A stretch of 45,071 nucleotides of DNA. Origin: Streptomyces albospinus. Its GTDB lineage: Bacteria; Actinomycetota; Actinomycetes; Streptomycetales; Streptomycetaceae. The stretch spans positions 1 to 45,071 of the forward strand of contig NZ_BMRP01000050.1 in NCBI RefSeq assembly GCF_014648695.1. The letters are read 5' to 3'. The notes below the pieces were generated by a model. That model had not been told where the DNA came from, searched no databases, and saw nothing but the letters and a program-made list of their open reading frames with translations. Each line of letters begins with the position of its first letter. Positions within the stretch are counted from its first letter, which is position 1. Of this stretch, positions 1 through 8,828 are shown in pieces. The position numbers were made by a program, and so were the translations under genes.

Positions 1-114
1 CCCCACCTGCCACCGCGACATACCCACACCCGCACCAACCTGACCAAGCACTACTAGGGCCGGTATCGGGAAGTGCAGCCAAGATGCCGATTGGTCTCCT
101 GGCAGGCTGATGGC

Positions 115-547
115 ATGCAGGAGAGCCCTGAAGATCTGGAGTGGTTACAGCGCTTGTTCGACGACTCGCATGCTGCGGCAGGACCGCACCTCCGTGCAAT
201 CATCAATGAGGAGCGCCGTCTCAATGCTGCGGGTGCTGCGGGTGCAGTCGCCGCGATGGGCGCGGAGCGTGTCATGGCGCTGGCCACAACGACGGCCAGG
301 GGCGAGCCCCGGGTGGGCCCGGTCGACGGGCTGTTCTCTCGGGGACGTCTCCACTTCGGGTCGGGTGCCAACTCCCTTCGGTTTCGGCACATCCGTGCTC
401 GTCCTGCCGTCTCAGCCTCGGTCATCGATGGCGAATGGCGGCAGATCACTGTGCACGGCCGGGCTCAAGTGGTGTCCCCGGCAGAGGACCTGGGGCTGAC
501 GTCATTCCTCATCGATGTGTACGGACGTGAGGCATGGAACAGCTGGA
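115..547 (+). pseudogene. PNPOx-like flavin/F420-binding protein, C-terminally truncated
   Basis: The frame starting at ATG 115 reads as a pyridoxamine 5'-phosphate oxidase-fold protein: an N-terminal helix (about residues 1-40), then the split-barrel core with 'MALATTTARGEPRVGPVDG' and 'RFRHIRARPAVSASVIDGEW'. Members bind FMN or F420 and reduce or detoxify small substrates. About 145 codons match the family. The frame then runs, after 'YGREAWNSW', into DNA that encodes an Old Yellow Enzyme start in another frame, so the last strand and tail are missing. The frame stays open to 1473, but that part is low-complexity Arg/Pro and looks non-coding. A weaker in-frame start exists at 73. Family call is fairly secure; function is not known. 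Confidence 0.55.
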
Positions 548-910
548 TGAGCGCTCTACCCGCTCGCCCTTTCCAACCGCGTGGCGATGGCGCCGCTGAC
601 CCGCCGCCGCGCGTACGGCGACGGTCTGTCCGCTACTTCGCTGATGGCGGAGTACTACCGGCAGCGTGCCGGCGCCGGGCTGATCGTCGCCGAAGGCGCC
701 CAGCCCAGCCGTGTCGGTCAGGGCTACACCGACACCCCTGGTCTGCACGACGCCCGACAGGTCGCGTCGTGGCGCCCTGTCACCGACGCCGTGCACGAGG
801 CGGGCGGCCGAATCTACGCGCAGCTCATGCACACCGGGCGCAACAGTCATTCCTCGCCCACGGACCACTCGCCACCGACAGCGCTGCCCCGGGCCGAAGG
901 GGCTCTCCGG
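547..910 (+). pseudogene. Old Yellow Enzyme (NADH:flavin oxidoreductase) N-terminal fragment
   Basis: In the frame read from 551, just after a TGA at 548-550, the peptide 'LYPLALSNRVAMAPLTRRRA' is followed by 'YYRQRAGAGLIVAEG', 'GYTDTPGLHDARQVASWR' and 'GGRIYAQLMHTGRNSHSS'. These are the hallmark N-terminal segments of the OYE/NemA family, FMN enzymes that reduce activated alkenes with NAD(P)H. Only about 110 of the usual ~360 residues remain. Similarity fades near 900-910, and the active-site and C-terminal barrel strands are absent. The fragment abuts the PNPOx fragment directly; ATG 547 ('MSAL') could have been the original start if one or two bases were lost there. A non-functional remnant. 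Confidence 0.6.
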
Positions 911-969
911 CGCGCACTCGGCACCAGGATAAAACGAGCCTGACGCACCGTCGGGCATGGCACGGCAGG

Positions 970-1310
970 ATTCCCCGGCGGCGCCGCGGAGGGCGGAGAG
1001 GCCGGTGTGCCGGACGGGCAGGTCGGCTTTCCAGGCAAGCCGGGTGGCGACCGCAACGACGGCTTCGGGGGGACAGGCCACGGTCGGTGACGGTGTGCCA
1101 GCGGGGTTGCAGGGCGTGGAAGGCGTCGCAGTCGGGGCCCGGCAGGTCGGCGGCCTCGATCCAGACCCGCCCGGCGCGGACCGGGCAGCTCGGCGGCCGG
1201 GAGTCGAACGGCACCTTCACCTGCCGCGGGCTGACCCTCGACGCGGCGGGCACGGGCGGCGACGGTGCGGTCGAGGCCCAGCTTGTACACGGTGGAGCCG
1301 GTCTCGACCA
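970..1310 (-). pseudogene. degenerate minus-strand gene of unknown function
   Basis: Three successive minus-strand frames contain peptides that look like ordinary protein and join end to end: 'STVYKLGLDRTVAARARRV' (about 1310-1250), 'RQVKVPFDSRPPSCPVRAGR' continuing to 'DAFHALQPRWHTVTDR' (about 1230-1085), and 'PEAVVAVATRLAWKADLPVR' (about 1075-1000). This suggests one coding region broken by two frameshifts. I do not recognise the family. No intact start or stop can be assigned. Confidence 0.3.
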
Positions 1311-1576
1311 CGCCGGACAGGCGGCGGTCGATGGTCGATGGTCGCAGGGGCGGCGAACGTCCCCGGCCGCCAGCCCGGCTCCGCCGTCCCCTGACCAAGT
1401 TCCTCGCTGGGCAGCGGTCGCGGCGTTGGGGGCCCTCGTCTACCGGGCAACCGGCTGGCACCCCTCTCCCTGAAGTAAACACACCTACCGGCCGCTACGA
1501 AATTCGGGGCAGTTCACCACCGCGACCTGGACAAGCTACTGGCGCCGCCGTACCCGGAACCGGTGGCAGAGCCTCA

Positions 1577-1864
1577 TCAGCTACACCAGGCATAGAAACC
1601 AGCAATCAAGTCAACTACCTGCGGAAACTTGTCGAATAGGACATCGTGCGGGTGCAGGTCAGCGCGACGGATGAGCTCGGAGACGTCATCAACGATGCGG
1701 GCCAGTCCGAAGTTGCGGTTTGCCTCAGCGACGTGACGTCCCCCAGTCGGGAATGGGGGGTGTAGGACGATCGCTGCTGCCACAAGTGCACGATCCACCC
1801 ACGACAGGGCGTGTGCATGTCGTCGCTGCTGCTCGCCGTCCAGCAGGCCCACCGACCCTTCCAA
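1577..1864 (-). other. possible gene remnant, unrecognised
   Basis: A minus-strand frame of 95 codons ends with a natural-looking peptide ('VDDVSELIRRADLHPHDVLF' then 'DKFPQVVDLIAGF'). The N-terminal half is unremarkable, no ribosome-binding site is obvious, and no family is recognised. It may be the C-terminus of a decayed gene, or chance. Confidence 0.2.
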
Positions 1865-1879
1865 CGGCCGTTACCCGGC

Positions 1880-2110
1880 GGACTGGTGTACGCCCAGGAG
1901 ATCCACACGGAGGACGACCGCTACGGGAAGGACTACTTCGTCCGGAAGGCGGGCGAGGTCGTGGCACACCAGCGTTGCCGCTTCCGCGTCTACCCGCAAG
2001 GGCGAGCCGACCGGCTACTGGCGCAGTGCGGCTTCCACTTCCAGCGGGCTACCGAGGACCGGCTGCTGCGGAGGTATGTGCGGCGACAGACGGTCAGCGC
2101 GCTCGGGTGA
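1880..2110 (+). pseudogene. C-terminal fragment of a class I SAM methyltransferase-like protein
   Basis: The plus frame ending at TGA 2108-2110 encodes 'YAQEIHTEDDRYGKDYFVRK', 'GEVVAHQRCRFRVYPQGRAD' and 'LLAQCGFHFQRATEDRLLRR'. This resembles the final beta strands of class I methyltransferases, where a charged strand pair precedes a helix and the 'L..CGF' turn. The upstream SAM-binding domain is absent: sequence before about 1870 in this frame is unlike protein. Family assignment comes from overall pattern only, without the GxGxG motif, so it is tentative. Confidence 0.3.
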
Positions 2111-2487
2111 AGTCGGCTCACGGACATCTGGGCCTGACGCCGCTGTCCGTGTGCTGCGGTGTTGCCGGGCCCGGGTGACTGGCTTCGGGCCCGGCAACTG
2201 GATACCGCCAGGTCGACGACCCGACCTTGAGGCCGTCTGCATGCCGGTTCAGGCCGGGCCACCCCCATCGCCAATACGGCGTGCGGGGAGCGTCGGCCTG
2301 CCGACGCCGCGCAGCTGCTTCTGGTAAGCCTCTGCCCGGGCGGAGGGCAGGGTGCGGACGTAGACGGCGTGGAACAGGGCCATGCCGACCGATCCGGCCC
2401 CGCTTGAGCCGAACCGAACCTCGATCGACTTCGCCCTCAGGCTCCGCGACCTGCCCAACCGTGTGATCACACCTTCGGGCAGGCGCT
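2111..2487. other. no convincing gene
   Basis: Only overlapping low-complexity frames are present. A minus frame at 2249-2480 has a moderately protein-like stretch ('GMALFHAVYVRTLPSARAEA') but no recognisable family or start. Confidence 0.3.
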
Positions 2488-2970
2488 TTAGCTGTGGATG
2501 TCCAAGCAAGCGGCTGCGGTGGCGGAGCCGTCGGCGTAGATCCAGGCTGAGCACACCGAGTCGCCGTCCGGCAGGTTCCAGTCACCGTTCCAGTCGTAGT
2601 TGCCGGCTACGTCAGCGGAGTGCAGGGTCACCTCCGGCCCGTCAAAGAAGATCGACCCGGTTTTGTCCCACACGTGGACATGGCCCGTAGACGGGTTGGT
2701 GCTCACCGGTGCCAGGACGGACGCACCTGAAACACGGTGCACCCCCAGGCCTGTACCGCAGACCCACACCGTGTTCTGGAAGCCGCTGTCGTTCGTCCAG
2801 CCGTTCTTGCAGTCGTCGTTGTCCGCCGGAGCGATATGACGCTGCACTCCGTGGTTGGCCGCGATGGTGTGGCCTTGCGGAATGCCGTTGGCGCTGGCGA
2901 TGCCGGTAGTCCCGACGCCGAGAGCCAGAGTCGTGCAGGCGATGGATGCCACACGGGCGATGCTCTTCAT
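2488..2970 (-). CDS. small secreted protein of unknown function
   Basis: 160 codons with a clear Sec signal peptide (residues 1-27, positive start 'MKSIAR', hydrophobic core, 'GIASA' cleavage site before 'NGIPQG'). The mature part is about 130 residues with four cysteines (in 'DDCKNG', 'VWVCGTG', 'SVCSAW' and 'AACLDIHS'), probably two disulfides. It is rich in Asp, Asn, Trp and Gly ('NYDWNGDWNLPDGD'), suggesting an extracellular beta-rich fold. ATG 2970 is preceded by a strong GAGGGGA ribosome-binding site six bases upstream, which fixes the start. No neighbour shares its orientation closely. No family is recognised; it could be an inhibitor, a toxin-like protein or a structural exoprotein. 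Confidence 0.75.
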   Translation of the reverse strand: MKSIARVASIACTTLALGVGTTGIASANGIPQGHTIAANHGVQRHIAPADNDDCKNGWTNDSGFQNTVWVCGTGLGVHRVSGASVLAPVSTNPSTGHVHVWDKTGSIFFDGPEVTLHSADVAGNYDWNGDWNLPDGDSVCSAWIYADGSATAAACLDIHS

Positions 2971-3940
2971 CAGTTCCCCTCGTTTGTTGTGAACCGCGCT
3001 GATTGCGGCGTGGTGGTGACGCGGCTGTCCATGCCGCGGAGTACCAGGAATGCGCCCTTCACGACGGACTTGACCATCTGATTCGCCTCCGCTGAGACAG
3101 GGACGGTGGACGACCGGCGCTGGGAACGCTGCCTGTATCGGACGTCGTCGACGCTAACCACGGCCGATCGAATGGCGATGAAATCGCTGGTGGGCACGGT
3201 GCCGGTTGGCCGTTGCGCAGACTGCGGTGCTCAATCCGCGCGCAGGTTGTGTCCTGCGGCGCAGACTCGCTCGCGCCAACGCGCACACAGCCCCAAAATG
3301 ATGAGTTCACGGACGGGCGCTCAGGGACTGGGTCAGCGGTCTGCCGAAAGGCAGAGCCGCGGCGCGTAGCCATGCCTCGCGGAACACAACGCCGATGCCC
3401 AAAGGACGACATGGACCATCACGCCTCTGCCCGAAGGAAGACCCCGCGGCCCGGGAAGCTGCCCGCTGACTCCGACGGTTCTACGGGGCCACGGCTCAGC
3501 CGACACCGCGCCCGGGCCTGCAATCCGGCCCTGAGAAGCCGCAGGTGGTGACGGACGGGGCGTCAAAACCAAGCCGGCTAGGGGCGCTGGGACGTCAGAG
3601 GTAACGGGCACCACCGACCGCCAACAGGCCCTGCCGCAACGGTAGATCGCCTCACCTCGCTGGCATCGACGCGCAGTGGTTCTCCGTACGTCGCGCTGCC
3701 GCCAGATGAGTCCGGTGACAGCCAGGCATCCGCCAACCCCGCGCTTCCTGTTTCTCGTTCTCTTCTCCGATGGCAGTGACATGTGCAAGCCGTGAGGTAT
3801 ATCGTTCCGGCCACCTGTTACCCACGGTGCATCTAAGGCCAATGCTTGACGGCTGAAGTGGCCCAGGGTCAGTTCCTTACCCCCCTCACGCTCGTCGGCG
3901 TGCACCGAAGTCGGCTGTGCACGCCATAGGAAGGCACACC
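2971..3940. other. long gap without a supported gene
   Basis: Open frames here are overlapping, Arg/Pro-rich and lack plausible ribosome-binding sites. A minus frame (3333-3905) is open for 190 codons but shows no protein-like composition. The region should contain the promoters of the two flanking, divergently transcribed secreted-protein genes, but I could not place them. Confidence 0.4.
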
Positions 3941-5695
3941 ATGTCCCGAATACGGTCCCGGAGACGGGTTCCCAGAACTGCCGCTCTGACCGCGATGGCA
4001 GGCGCAGGCGCCTGCCTGGCAGCCGTTGTCATGCCGTCCGCGTTCGCGGGCAGCTCCCCTCAGGCCCACACCCCCACACCCGCCGGCACCTGCACGATCC
4101 GCCCTGCGGAGAAGAACTCCGAGGCACCGCTGAGCTGTCTCGGCGTCACCGCATCCCTCGACCACCTCCCCGCCGTCGGCGAGCAGGCCACTCTCACCGC
4201 GGACGTCAAGGCGCAGACCGACGTCAAACGCGCCGGCCTGTCCCTCCAACTGCCGCCCGCACTCCGGATATCCGACGACGAGGGCTCCGGACTCACCGCG
4301 CCCACCACGGACACCTTCGGCCAGCGCACCAGCCGTACCCTTGCCCTCACCCCCGGCACCCAGACCGTCCATCTCAAGGTCAAGGCGGTCGCCGCCGGAC
4401 CCGCCCAGATCCAGGCGGACATCAGCGACATCGACCACCCCGACCCGCGCCGCGCCGGACACGACTCGGTCGAACTCACCGTCAGCAAGACCAACGGCTC
4501 CTCCGACAAGGGCATATCGGTCACCAAGGCCCGTCCGGCCCCGGTCGAACATCCCGCGCCGGGCGCTCGCAAGGAACGCCCGGTCACCCCCAAGGCGCCC
4601 GCCCCCTCCCCGGCCCGTACCTCGGCCGCCTCCGCCCCGGCCGCCCCGCGCGCCGCCAGCCCGGCCGGGAACTCCTCGCAGGTCTGCATCAGCGGTACCT
4701 TCCGCAACCGCTTCCAGTCCGCCGAGGGCGGTAGTTGGAACGGCAAGGCCAACCGGGACGAGCCGGTCCACAACGCCAACGTCACCCTGTGGGGCCAGCC
4801 CACCGCCAACAGCGGTACGCAGAAGCTCGCCACGGGAATGACCGGCAACAAAGACGGCAGCTTCAACCTCTGCTACACCCCCACCACCTCCGTCACCTCC
4901 AAGGCCTGGGTGGAGTTCCAGACCCAGGCAGGCCAGTCGTGGTCCGTGGTCGACGGCAACGGCCGCCTCTACACCACCGCCACCTACTCGAAGGACAACG
5001 TCTCGGGCAGCACCAGTCTGGGCAACGTGTACGCCAACGAAGGGCAGAGCCGCGCCTGGCACGCCCTCGACACCCTCAACAAGCTGTGGTGGAACCGCGG
5101 TTCCACCACCAACTGCTGGGCCGGCAGCCAGCGGGACGGCCACTGCACGCCGATCACCGTCCAGTGGTACCCCGGCTCCACCGACGGCACCTACTGGTCG
5201 ACCAACGAGGACAAGATCCACCTCGCGGACAACGACCCCGACTCCGAGCACACCGTCGTCCACGAGTCGGGCCACGCCCTCATGGGCAAGCTCTACAAGG
5301 GCTGGTGGCCGAACGTGACCAACTGCTCGCCCCACTACGTCAGCCGCACCTCCTCCACCAGCTGCGGCTGGACCGAGGGCTTCGCCAACGCGGTGGCGTT
5401 CCACACGTTCAACGACACCACCTACTACTGGGGCAACGGCAGCTCCCAGAATCTCGCCAACAACCGCTCCACGACCGGCATCGACCCGGGCGACGCCTGC
5501 GAGGCCCGCGTCGCCACCGCGCTGGTCGACCTGTGGTCCCAGGTCGACGGCGGCTGGGTCAAGAGCAACACTATGATGACCAAGACCCACCAGTCCGGCT
5601 TCCGCGAGTACTTCGTCACCGACCGGCCCGACTACGGCCTGGACACCGGCACCAAGGCCCGGGACATCCTCTACAACCACACCATCCAGTACTGA
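3941..5695 (+). CDS. secreted HExxH zinc metalloprotease-like protein
   Basis: 584 aa from ATG 3941, which has a GGAAGG ribosome-binding site; the frame is also open from GTG 3917. Residues 1-35 form an Arg-rich signal peptide ending near 'MPSAFA'. Then comes a beta-sandwich-like domain (about 45-190, 'SCLGVTASLDHLPAVGEQAT'), typical of extracellular repeat or DUF11-like modules, an Ala/Pro-rich linker (about 190-245), a second beta domain (about 250-360) and the catalytic region. The catalytic region has 'HESGHAL' with His441, Glu442 and His445, and 'GWTEGFANA' with Glu479, a likely third zinc ligand (gluzincin arrangement). Several cysteine pairs fit an extracellular protein. It probably cleaves proteins or peptides outside the cell; the substrate is unknown. 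Monocistronic, followed by a hairpin. Confidence 0.85.
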   Translation: MSRIRSRRRVPRTAALTAMAGAGACLAAVVMPSAFAGSSPQAHTPTPAGTCTIRPAEKNSEAPLSCLGVTASLDHLPAVGEQATLTADVKAQTDVKRAGLSLQLPPALRISDDEGSGLTAPTTDTFGQRTSRTLALTPGTQTVHLKVKAVAAGPAQIQADISDIDHPDPRRAGHDSVELTVSKTNGSSDKGISVTKARPAPVEHPAPGARKERPVTPKAPAPSPARTSAASAPAAPRAASPAGNSSQVCISGTFRNRFQSAEGGSWNGKANRDEPVHNANVTLWGQPTANSGTQKLATGMTGNKDGSFNLCYTPTTSVTSKAWVEFQTQAGQSWSVVDGNGRLYTTATYSKDNVSGSTSLGNVYANEGQSRAWHALDTLNKLWWNRGSTTNCWAGSQRDGHCTPITVQWYPGSTDGTYWSTNEDKIHLADNDPDSEHTVVHESGHALMGKLYKGWWPNVTNCSPHYVSRTSSTSCGWTEGFANAVAFHTFNDTTYYWGNGSSQNLANNRSTTGIDPGDACEARVATALVDLWSQVDGGWVKSNTMMTKTHQSGFREYFVTDRPDYGLDTGTKARDILYNHTIQY

Positions 5696-5710
5696 TCAAC
5701 CAGCACCTGC

Positions 5711-5741
5711 ATGGCCCGGACCGGTCGACGGCCCGGGCCAT
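5711..5741 (+). terminator. hairpin after the metalloprotease gene
   Basis: ATGGCCCGG (5711-5719) pairs with CCGGGCCAT (5733-5741), a 9-bp stem with a 13-nt loop 15 bases after the stop codon. There is no T tract, as is common in Streptomyces. The right arm contains the ATG of the next gene. Confidence 0.55.
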
Positions 5742-6037
5742 GCGCGTACACAGCCACGTGAACACGCCCTGCGACCAGCACGGCGCCCCCTTCGCCTGCC
5801 CGGACGCGCTGATCGACTTCACCGCCACGTTCCAGGAATACGGGCTGATCATCCATGACGGCGGCACGTCGACCGTCACCATCGAGTTCTCCCCCTGGTG
5901 CGGACGACGTCTTCCCGAGTCGCAGTGGGATGGATGGTTTGACAGAACTAGGACGCCGTGGGATCGATCCGTGGGAGGACGAAGTCCCTGCCGAGTTCCA
6001 GGACGGCCGCCGGCTGGCTTCACCTCCTCAGGAATGA
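5740..6037 (+). pseudogene. DUF6980-like small protein, broken by a one-base insertion
   Basis: From ATG 5740 the frame reads 'CDQHGAPFACPDALIDF', 'EYGLIIHDGGTSTVTIEF' and 'PWCGRRLPESQWDGWFD', a pattern I associate with the DUF6980 family of small actinobacterial proteins (a Cys cluster, then CPWCG with LP). After 'WFD' (codon 5941-5943) the matching continuation 'ELGRRGIDPWEDEVPAEFQD' is in the +1 frame and ends at TGA 6035-6037. Removing the single A at 5944 restores one continuous frame of about 98 codons. Function of the family is unknown. A sequencing error is possible, since only one base is involved. Confidence 0.6.
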
Positions 6038-6275
6038 CGGAGCAAAGCACCTCCAGTCACTTCCGATACACGCCTGGTGCCGTTTCAGGCAACGTTCGCG
6101 CTGTAGGTCGTGACGCGCGTCGGTTGATGTCCGCGGTGGGTACACGGCTGCCTGGACTGCCATCGGTTCGGCCGCCGCGACGATGCGCTTCGCACGTCGC
6201 ACTGTTGGCTGCTGCGGTCGGCGGCCCCGGAAAACGGTTCGACCCGTTAGCAGAGTCCTGGCACAGTGGCGCACC

Positions 6276-7223
6276 ATGAGGGACTCCGAGCTCTTGACCG
6301 CCGCGGACATACCGCTCATGCAGGGTCTGGCACAGCGCGTCACGGAAACCCGCCCGGACGTGATCAGCGCCGGCGCTTCGTACGGGGAGCTGGCCTGGGT
6401 CTGGGGCCAGGGGCGCGCCCTCTACGGCGCAACCTGGCCGCGTCGGCTGTGGTTCTCCGGTGACGAATTGGTGGCGTGGGGCTGGGCCTTTCTTCCGCGC
6501 CGGGTGAGGCGCAATGACGGGTCGGTCACGGACGTCACCGGCGCCTCTCTGAGTTATCAGGTCCATCCCGACCACGCCGAACTGGTCGACGAAGTGATCG
6601 AGTGGTACGACAGTGTGGCGGCCGGCCTCGCGCGCACGGTGTTGCCCACGGCCGCCGAGGAGTTCGCCCTGAAGCGATGGGCGGCGCACGGCTATGAGGC
6701 CGACGTGGAGGCGCTCGGGTACGCCGGCGACTGGACGCAGCTCAACGAGCGGGACCTCACCGATGTGGAGCAGCCGGTGCTGCCGGCCGGATTCCGGTTC
6801 CGCACCGCCGACGAAGCCGGACCCGAGGCCGCGGTCCGGGCCCATGTGGACGCCTGGACCCCCTCGGCGTACACGGCCCAAAGCTACGACGATGTCCGGC
6901 AGACGGCGGCGTACCGTGGCGACCTGCACGTTCTGGTGGAGGCGCCGGACGGAACCATGGCATCTTCGACGATCATGTGGCTCGACAAGGCGAACAAGAC
7001 CGTCGAGTTCGAGCCGGTCGGAACGCATCCGGACTACCGGCGGCGCGGGCTGGCAAGGGCGATGATGCTGCACGGGATGCATCTGGCGCGGGCCGCCGGG
7101 GCCACTCATGCGACGGTCGTCTGCCTGGGTGCGCCGGGGCATCCCGCGGCGCGCGGGCTGTACTACGGCCTTGGGTTCCGGGAGCTCTCGCGGGATGCGC
7201 CGCTGATCAAAACCGCGGGCTGA
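6276..7223 (+). CDS. GNAT-family N-acetyltransferase
   Basis: 315 aa from ATG 6276; the frame is open upstream to 6183, but that part is Arg-rich and not family-like. The C-terminal half (about 170-315) is a complete GNAT fold: 'EFEPVGTHPDYRRRGLARAM' is beta4 plus the acetyl-CoA pyrophosphate loop (Q/RxxGxG/A type), followed by 'ATVVCLG' and 'AARGLYYGLGFRE' (beta5 to beta6). The N-terminal half ('YGELAWVWGQGRALYG', 'LVAWGWAFLPRR') looks like a second, degenerate GNAT domain, as in tandem-GNAT proteins such as MshD-like enzymes. It transfers an acetyl group from acetyl-CoA to an unknown amine. It stands alone, with no operon partner. Confidence 0.85.
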   Translation: MRDSELLTAADIPLMQGLAQRVTETRPDVISAGASYGELAWVWGQGRALYGATWPRRLWFSGDELVAWGWAFLPRRVRRNDGSVTDVTGASLSYQVHPDHAELVDEVIEWYDSVAAGLARTVLPTAAEEFALKRWAAHGYEADVEALGYAGDWTQLNERDLTDVEQPVLPAGFRFRTADEAGPEAAVRAHVDAWTPSAYTAQSYDDVRQTAAYRGDLHVLVEAPDGTMASSTIMWLDKANKTVEFEPVGTHPDYRRRGLARAMMLHGMHLARAAGATHATVVCLGAPGHPAARGLYYGLGFRELSRDAPLIKTAG

Positions 7224-7337
7224 GGACTGGTCGTTCGGGCGGTCGCTGCTCAAGCCACGCAGGCACGGGCGACGATCCGACGCAGGCGGGTGCCCTCGGC
7301 GTGGCGGTTTTGCCGGACATCCGATGCGGTTGATCCG

Positions 7338-7830
7338 TCAAGCGGCCTCAGCGATGTCGGGCGCCTTGGGGGTGAGGAAGGCGATTGCCTCGTCGTAGTC
7401 AGTGCGGACGGTGAGGCAGTGGTGCAGGCAGCCGAGCATGCGGTCGAAGAGGTTTCTCCGGGCTGCGGTGTGCCGGTCGCCAGCCTCTCTGCGACGGTCG
7501 TAGTGGGCTCGGGCGCCAGGTGAGGCGGTCAGGGCGGCGAAGGCCCAGACGTAGCCGACTGCGGCCAGGCGCTGGTTCTTGACCCGGCGTGCCATGACCG
7601 ACACGCTCTTGCCGGACGCTCGGGTGACCGGTGCGGCCCCGGCGAAGGCTGCCAGGCCCTTGGCGTCGGTGAAACGGGATCGGCCGTCACCGATCTCGGC
7701 CAGCACCCGGGAGCCTGTGAATGACCCGAGCCCTGGAAAGCCGGTGATGATCCGCGCATTCGGGTGCTGCTCAAAAGACCAGGTCAGTCTGGCGAGAGGG
7801 CTGTCTGCCCTGATGATGTATAGACCTTGG
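7338..7830 (-). pseudogene. IS110-family transposase, C-terminal fragment
   Basis: The minus frame reads 'SFEQHPNARIITGFPGLGS', 'GSRVLAEIGDGRSRFTDAKG', 'AFAGAAPVTRASGKS', 'ARRVKNQRLAAVGYVWAFAA' and 'RREAGDRHTAARRNLFDRML'. This is the Transposase_20 domain of IS110/IS1111 elements, with the conserved PGLG and the 'ASG' serine region. The N-terminal DEDD RuvC-like half is missing, and the frame fuses upstream (about 7800-7877) to sequence from a different element. Such enzymes recombine DNA through a Holliday-junction-like intermediate; this copy cannot. Confidence 0.85.
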
Positions 7831-7876
7831 TCCTGTCCACGGTGGCAGCCACGGAGCAACCGCCGTTCACTGCCCA

Positions 7877-8017
7877 TTAGATGATGTAGCGGCGGATCAT
7901 GCTGCCCTGCTCCTTGGGGCCGGCGTGGTCGGCCGACCCGGTGCCCCGCCGGACGATCCGCAGCAGCCGCTGCCCTGCGTCGTCATCGATCTCGCGGACC
8001 CGCACAAGCTCAGCCAC
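7877..8017 (-). pseudogene. IS630-family transposase remnant with internal deletion
   Basis: From GTG 8017 the minus strand reads 'VAELVRVREIDDDAGQRLLR' and 'IVRRGTGSADHAGPKEQGS', then 'MIRRYII' and a TAA at 7879-7877. The first part matches the N-terminus of Streptomyces IS630-type transposases. 'GSMIRRYII' matches the extreme C-terminus of members of the same family, where a Trp codon follows. The whole DDE catalytic core is therefore missing, leaving about 46 codons. It sits directly against the IS110 remnant, so one element probably inserted in or next to the other. Confidence 0.65.
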
Positions 8018-8286
8018 CCACCCAGCATGACGCACCACGCGCCGACCGGATCACCGTCCGGACGGCGCGTCACAACAGGGCGAACGTTGCCTGATGCGGC
8101 ACCAGACCCCACTCCAGAGGATGGGGCCTCTCCGCTGGCAGCATCGCCCTGGCCCACAGGTACAGGTTCGCTACCGGACACGGGGGTGATGCACCGTGCT
8201 GCCCGCCTCCGAGCCCATAAGGCATGTCGGCCCGACGTACGCCGACCCTTGTTCGACGGTTTACCGGGCGATCCGCCGGTCCGCTC

Positions 8287-8337
8287 AGCGCAGGTGCGCC
8301 CGGCAAAAGGCGAACTCATCGACGCCCAGCACCTTTG
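8287..8337 (-). pseudogene. ISL3-like transposase scrap
   Basis: A short minus-strand frame reads 'KVLGVDEFAFCRAHLR' before a stop. 'VLGVDEFA' resembles the first catalytic-Asp motif of ISL3-family transposases. Nothing else of the element is recognisable nearby, so the call rests on this one motif. Confidence 0.35.
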
Positions 8338-8345
8338 GCGAACAA

Positions 8346-8828
8346 GACCTGGTGAACGATCCGCCGTTCCCACTCCTGATCGGGATTCACGAAATCCTGG
8401 TCAGAGCGTGAATGCAGCCAGGGCTACGACTCGTCACGTCGCTGCCTGCGTCGCGAGAGGGTGATTTGTGAGCCTTTGGCTGACTCTGCTATGAAGAGGC
8501 CGGTGCTGGGCGGCGGGGTGCTGTCCGCCGCACGAGAGAAGAGCCCGGGTTCGGGTACGCCGCCCCGGAACACATGGCGCACGGCTCGGCGCTGGTGAAC
8601 AACGTGGCCCCGGCCAACTGGTATGCGGCGAGAGGCTCCGGACGCCAGGCGCACCAGGTTCCCCTCGGCGTGCCGCGTGATGTCGGAGTCCGTCACTACG
8701 GCGTTCTTGGCGGCCAGGGCAACGGAGTTCGTCGAGTTCTTCCACCGCACCACGGCAGTGCCCAACGGTCACGTACGGGGCGCTTCGGGCCTGGCGGTGA
8801 CGACGCTGCGCGTTGTGGAGCAGGAGTG
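8346..8828. other. gap without a supported gene
   Basis: A minus frame (8424-8765) and a plus frame (8623-8838) have semi-natural composition, but no family, start or ribosome-binding site can be supported. Most likely decayed DNA between mobile-element remnants. Confidence 0.3.

Noticed and set aside
2249..2480. Minus frame with a partly protein-like peptide
   Set aside because: No recognisable family, start or neighbour context.
3869..5680. 603-codon minus-strand open frame
   Set aside because: Antisense shadow of the metalloprotease gene; Val/Gly/Ala-rich translation without domains, caused by third-position GC bias.
4735..6279. 514-codon plus frame spanning the metalloprotease end and DUF6980-like gene
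   Set aside because: The first two thirds are out of frame with the metalloprotease; only the segment from 5740 is real.
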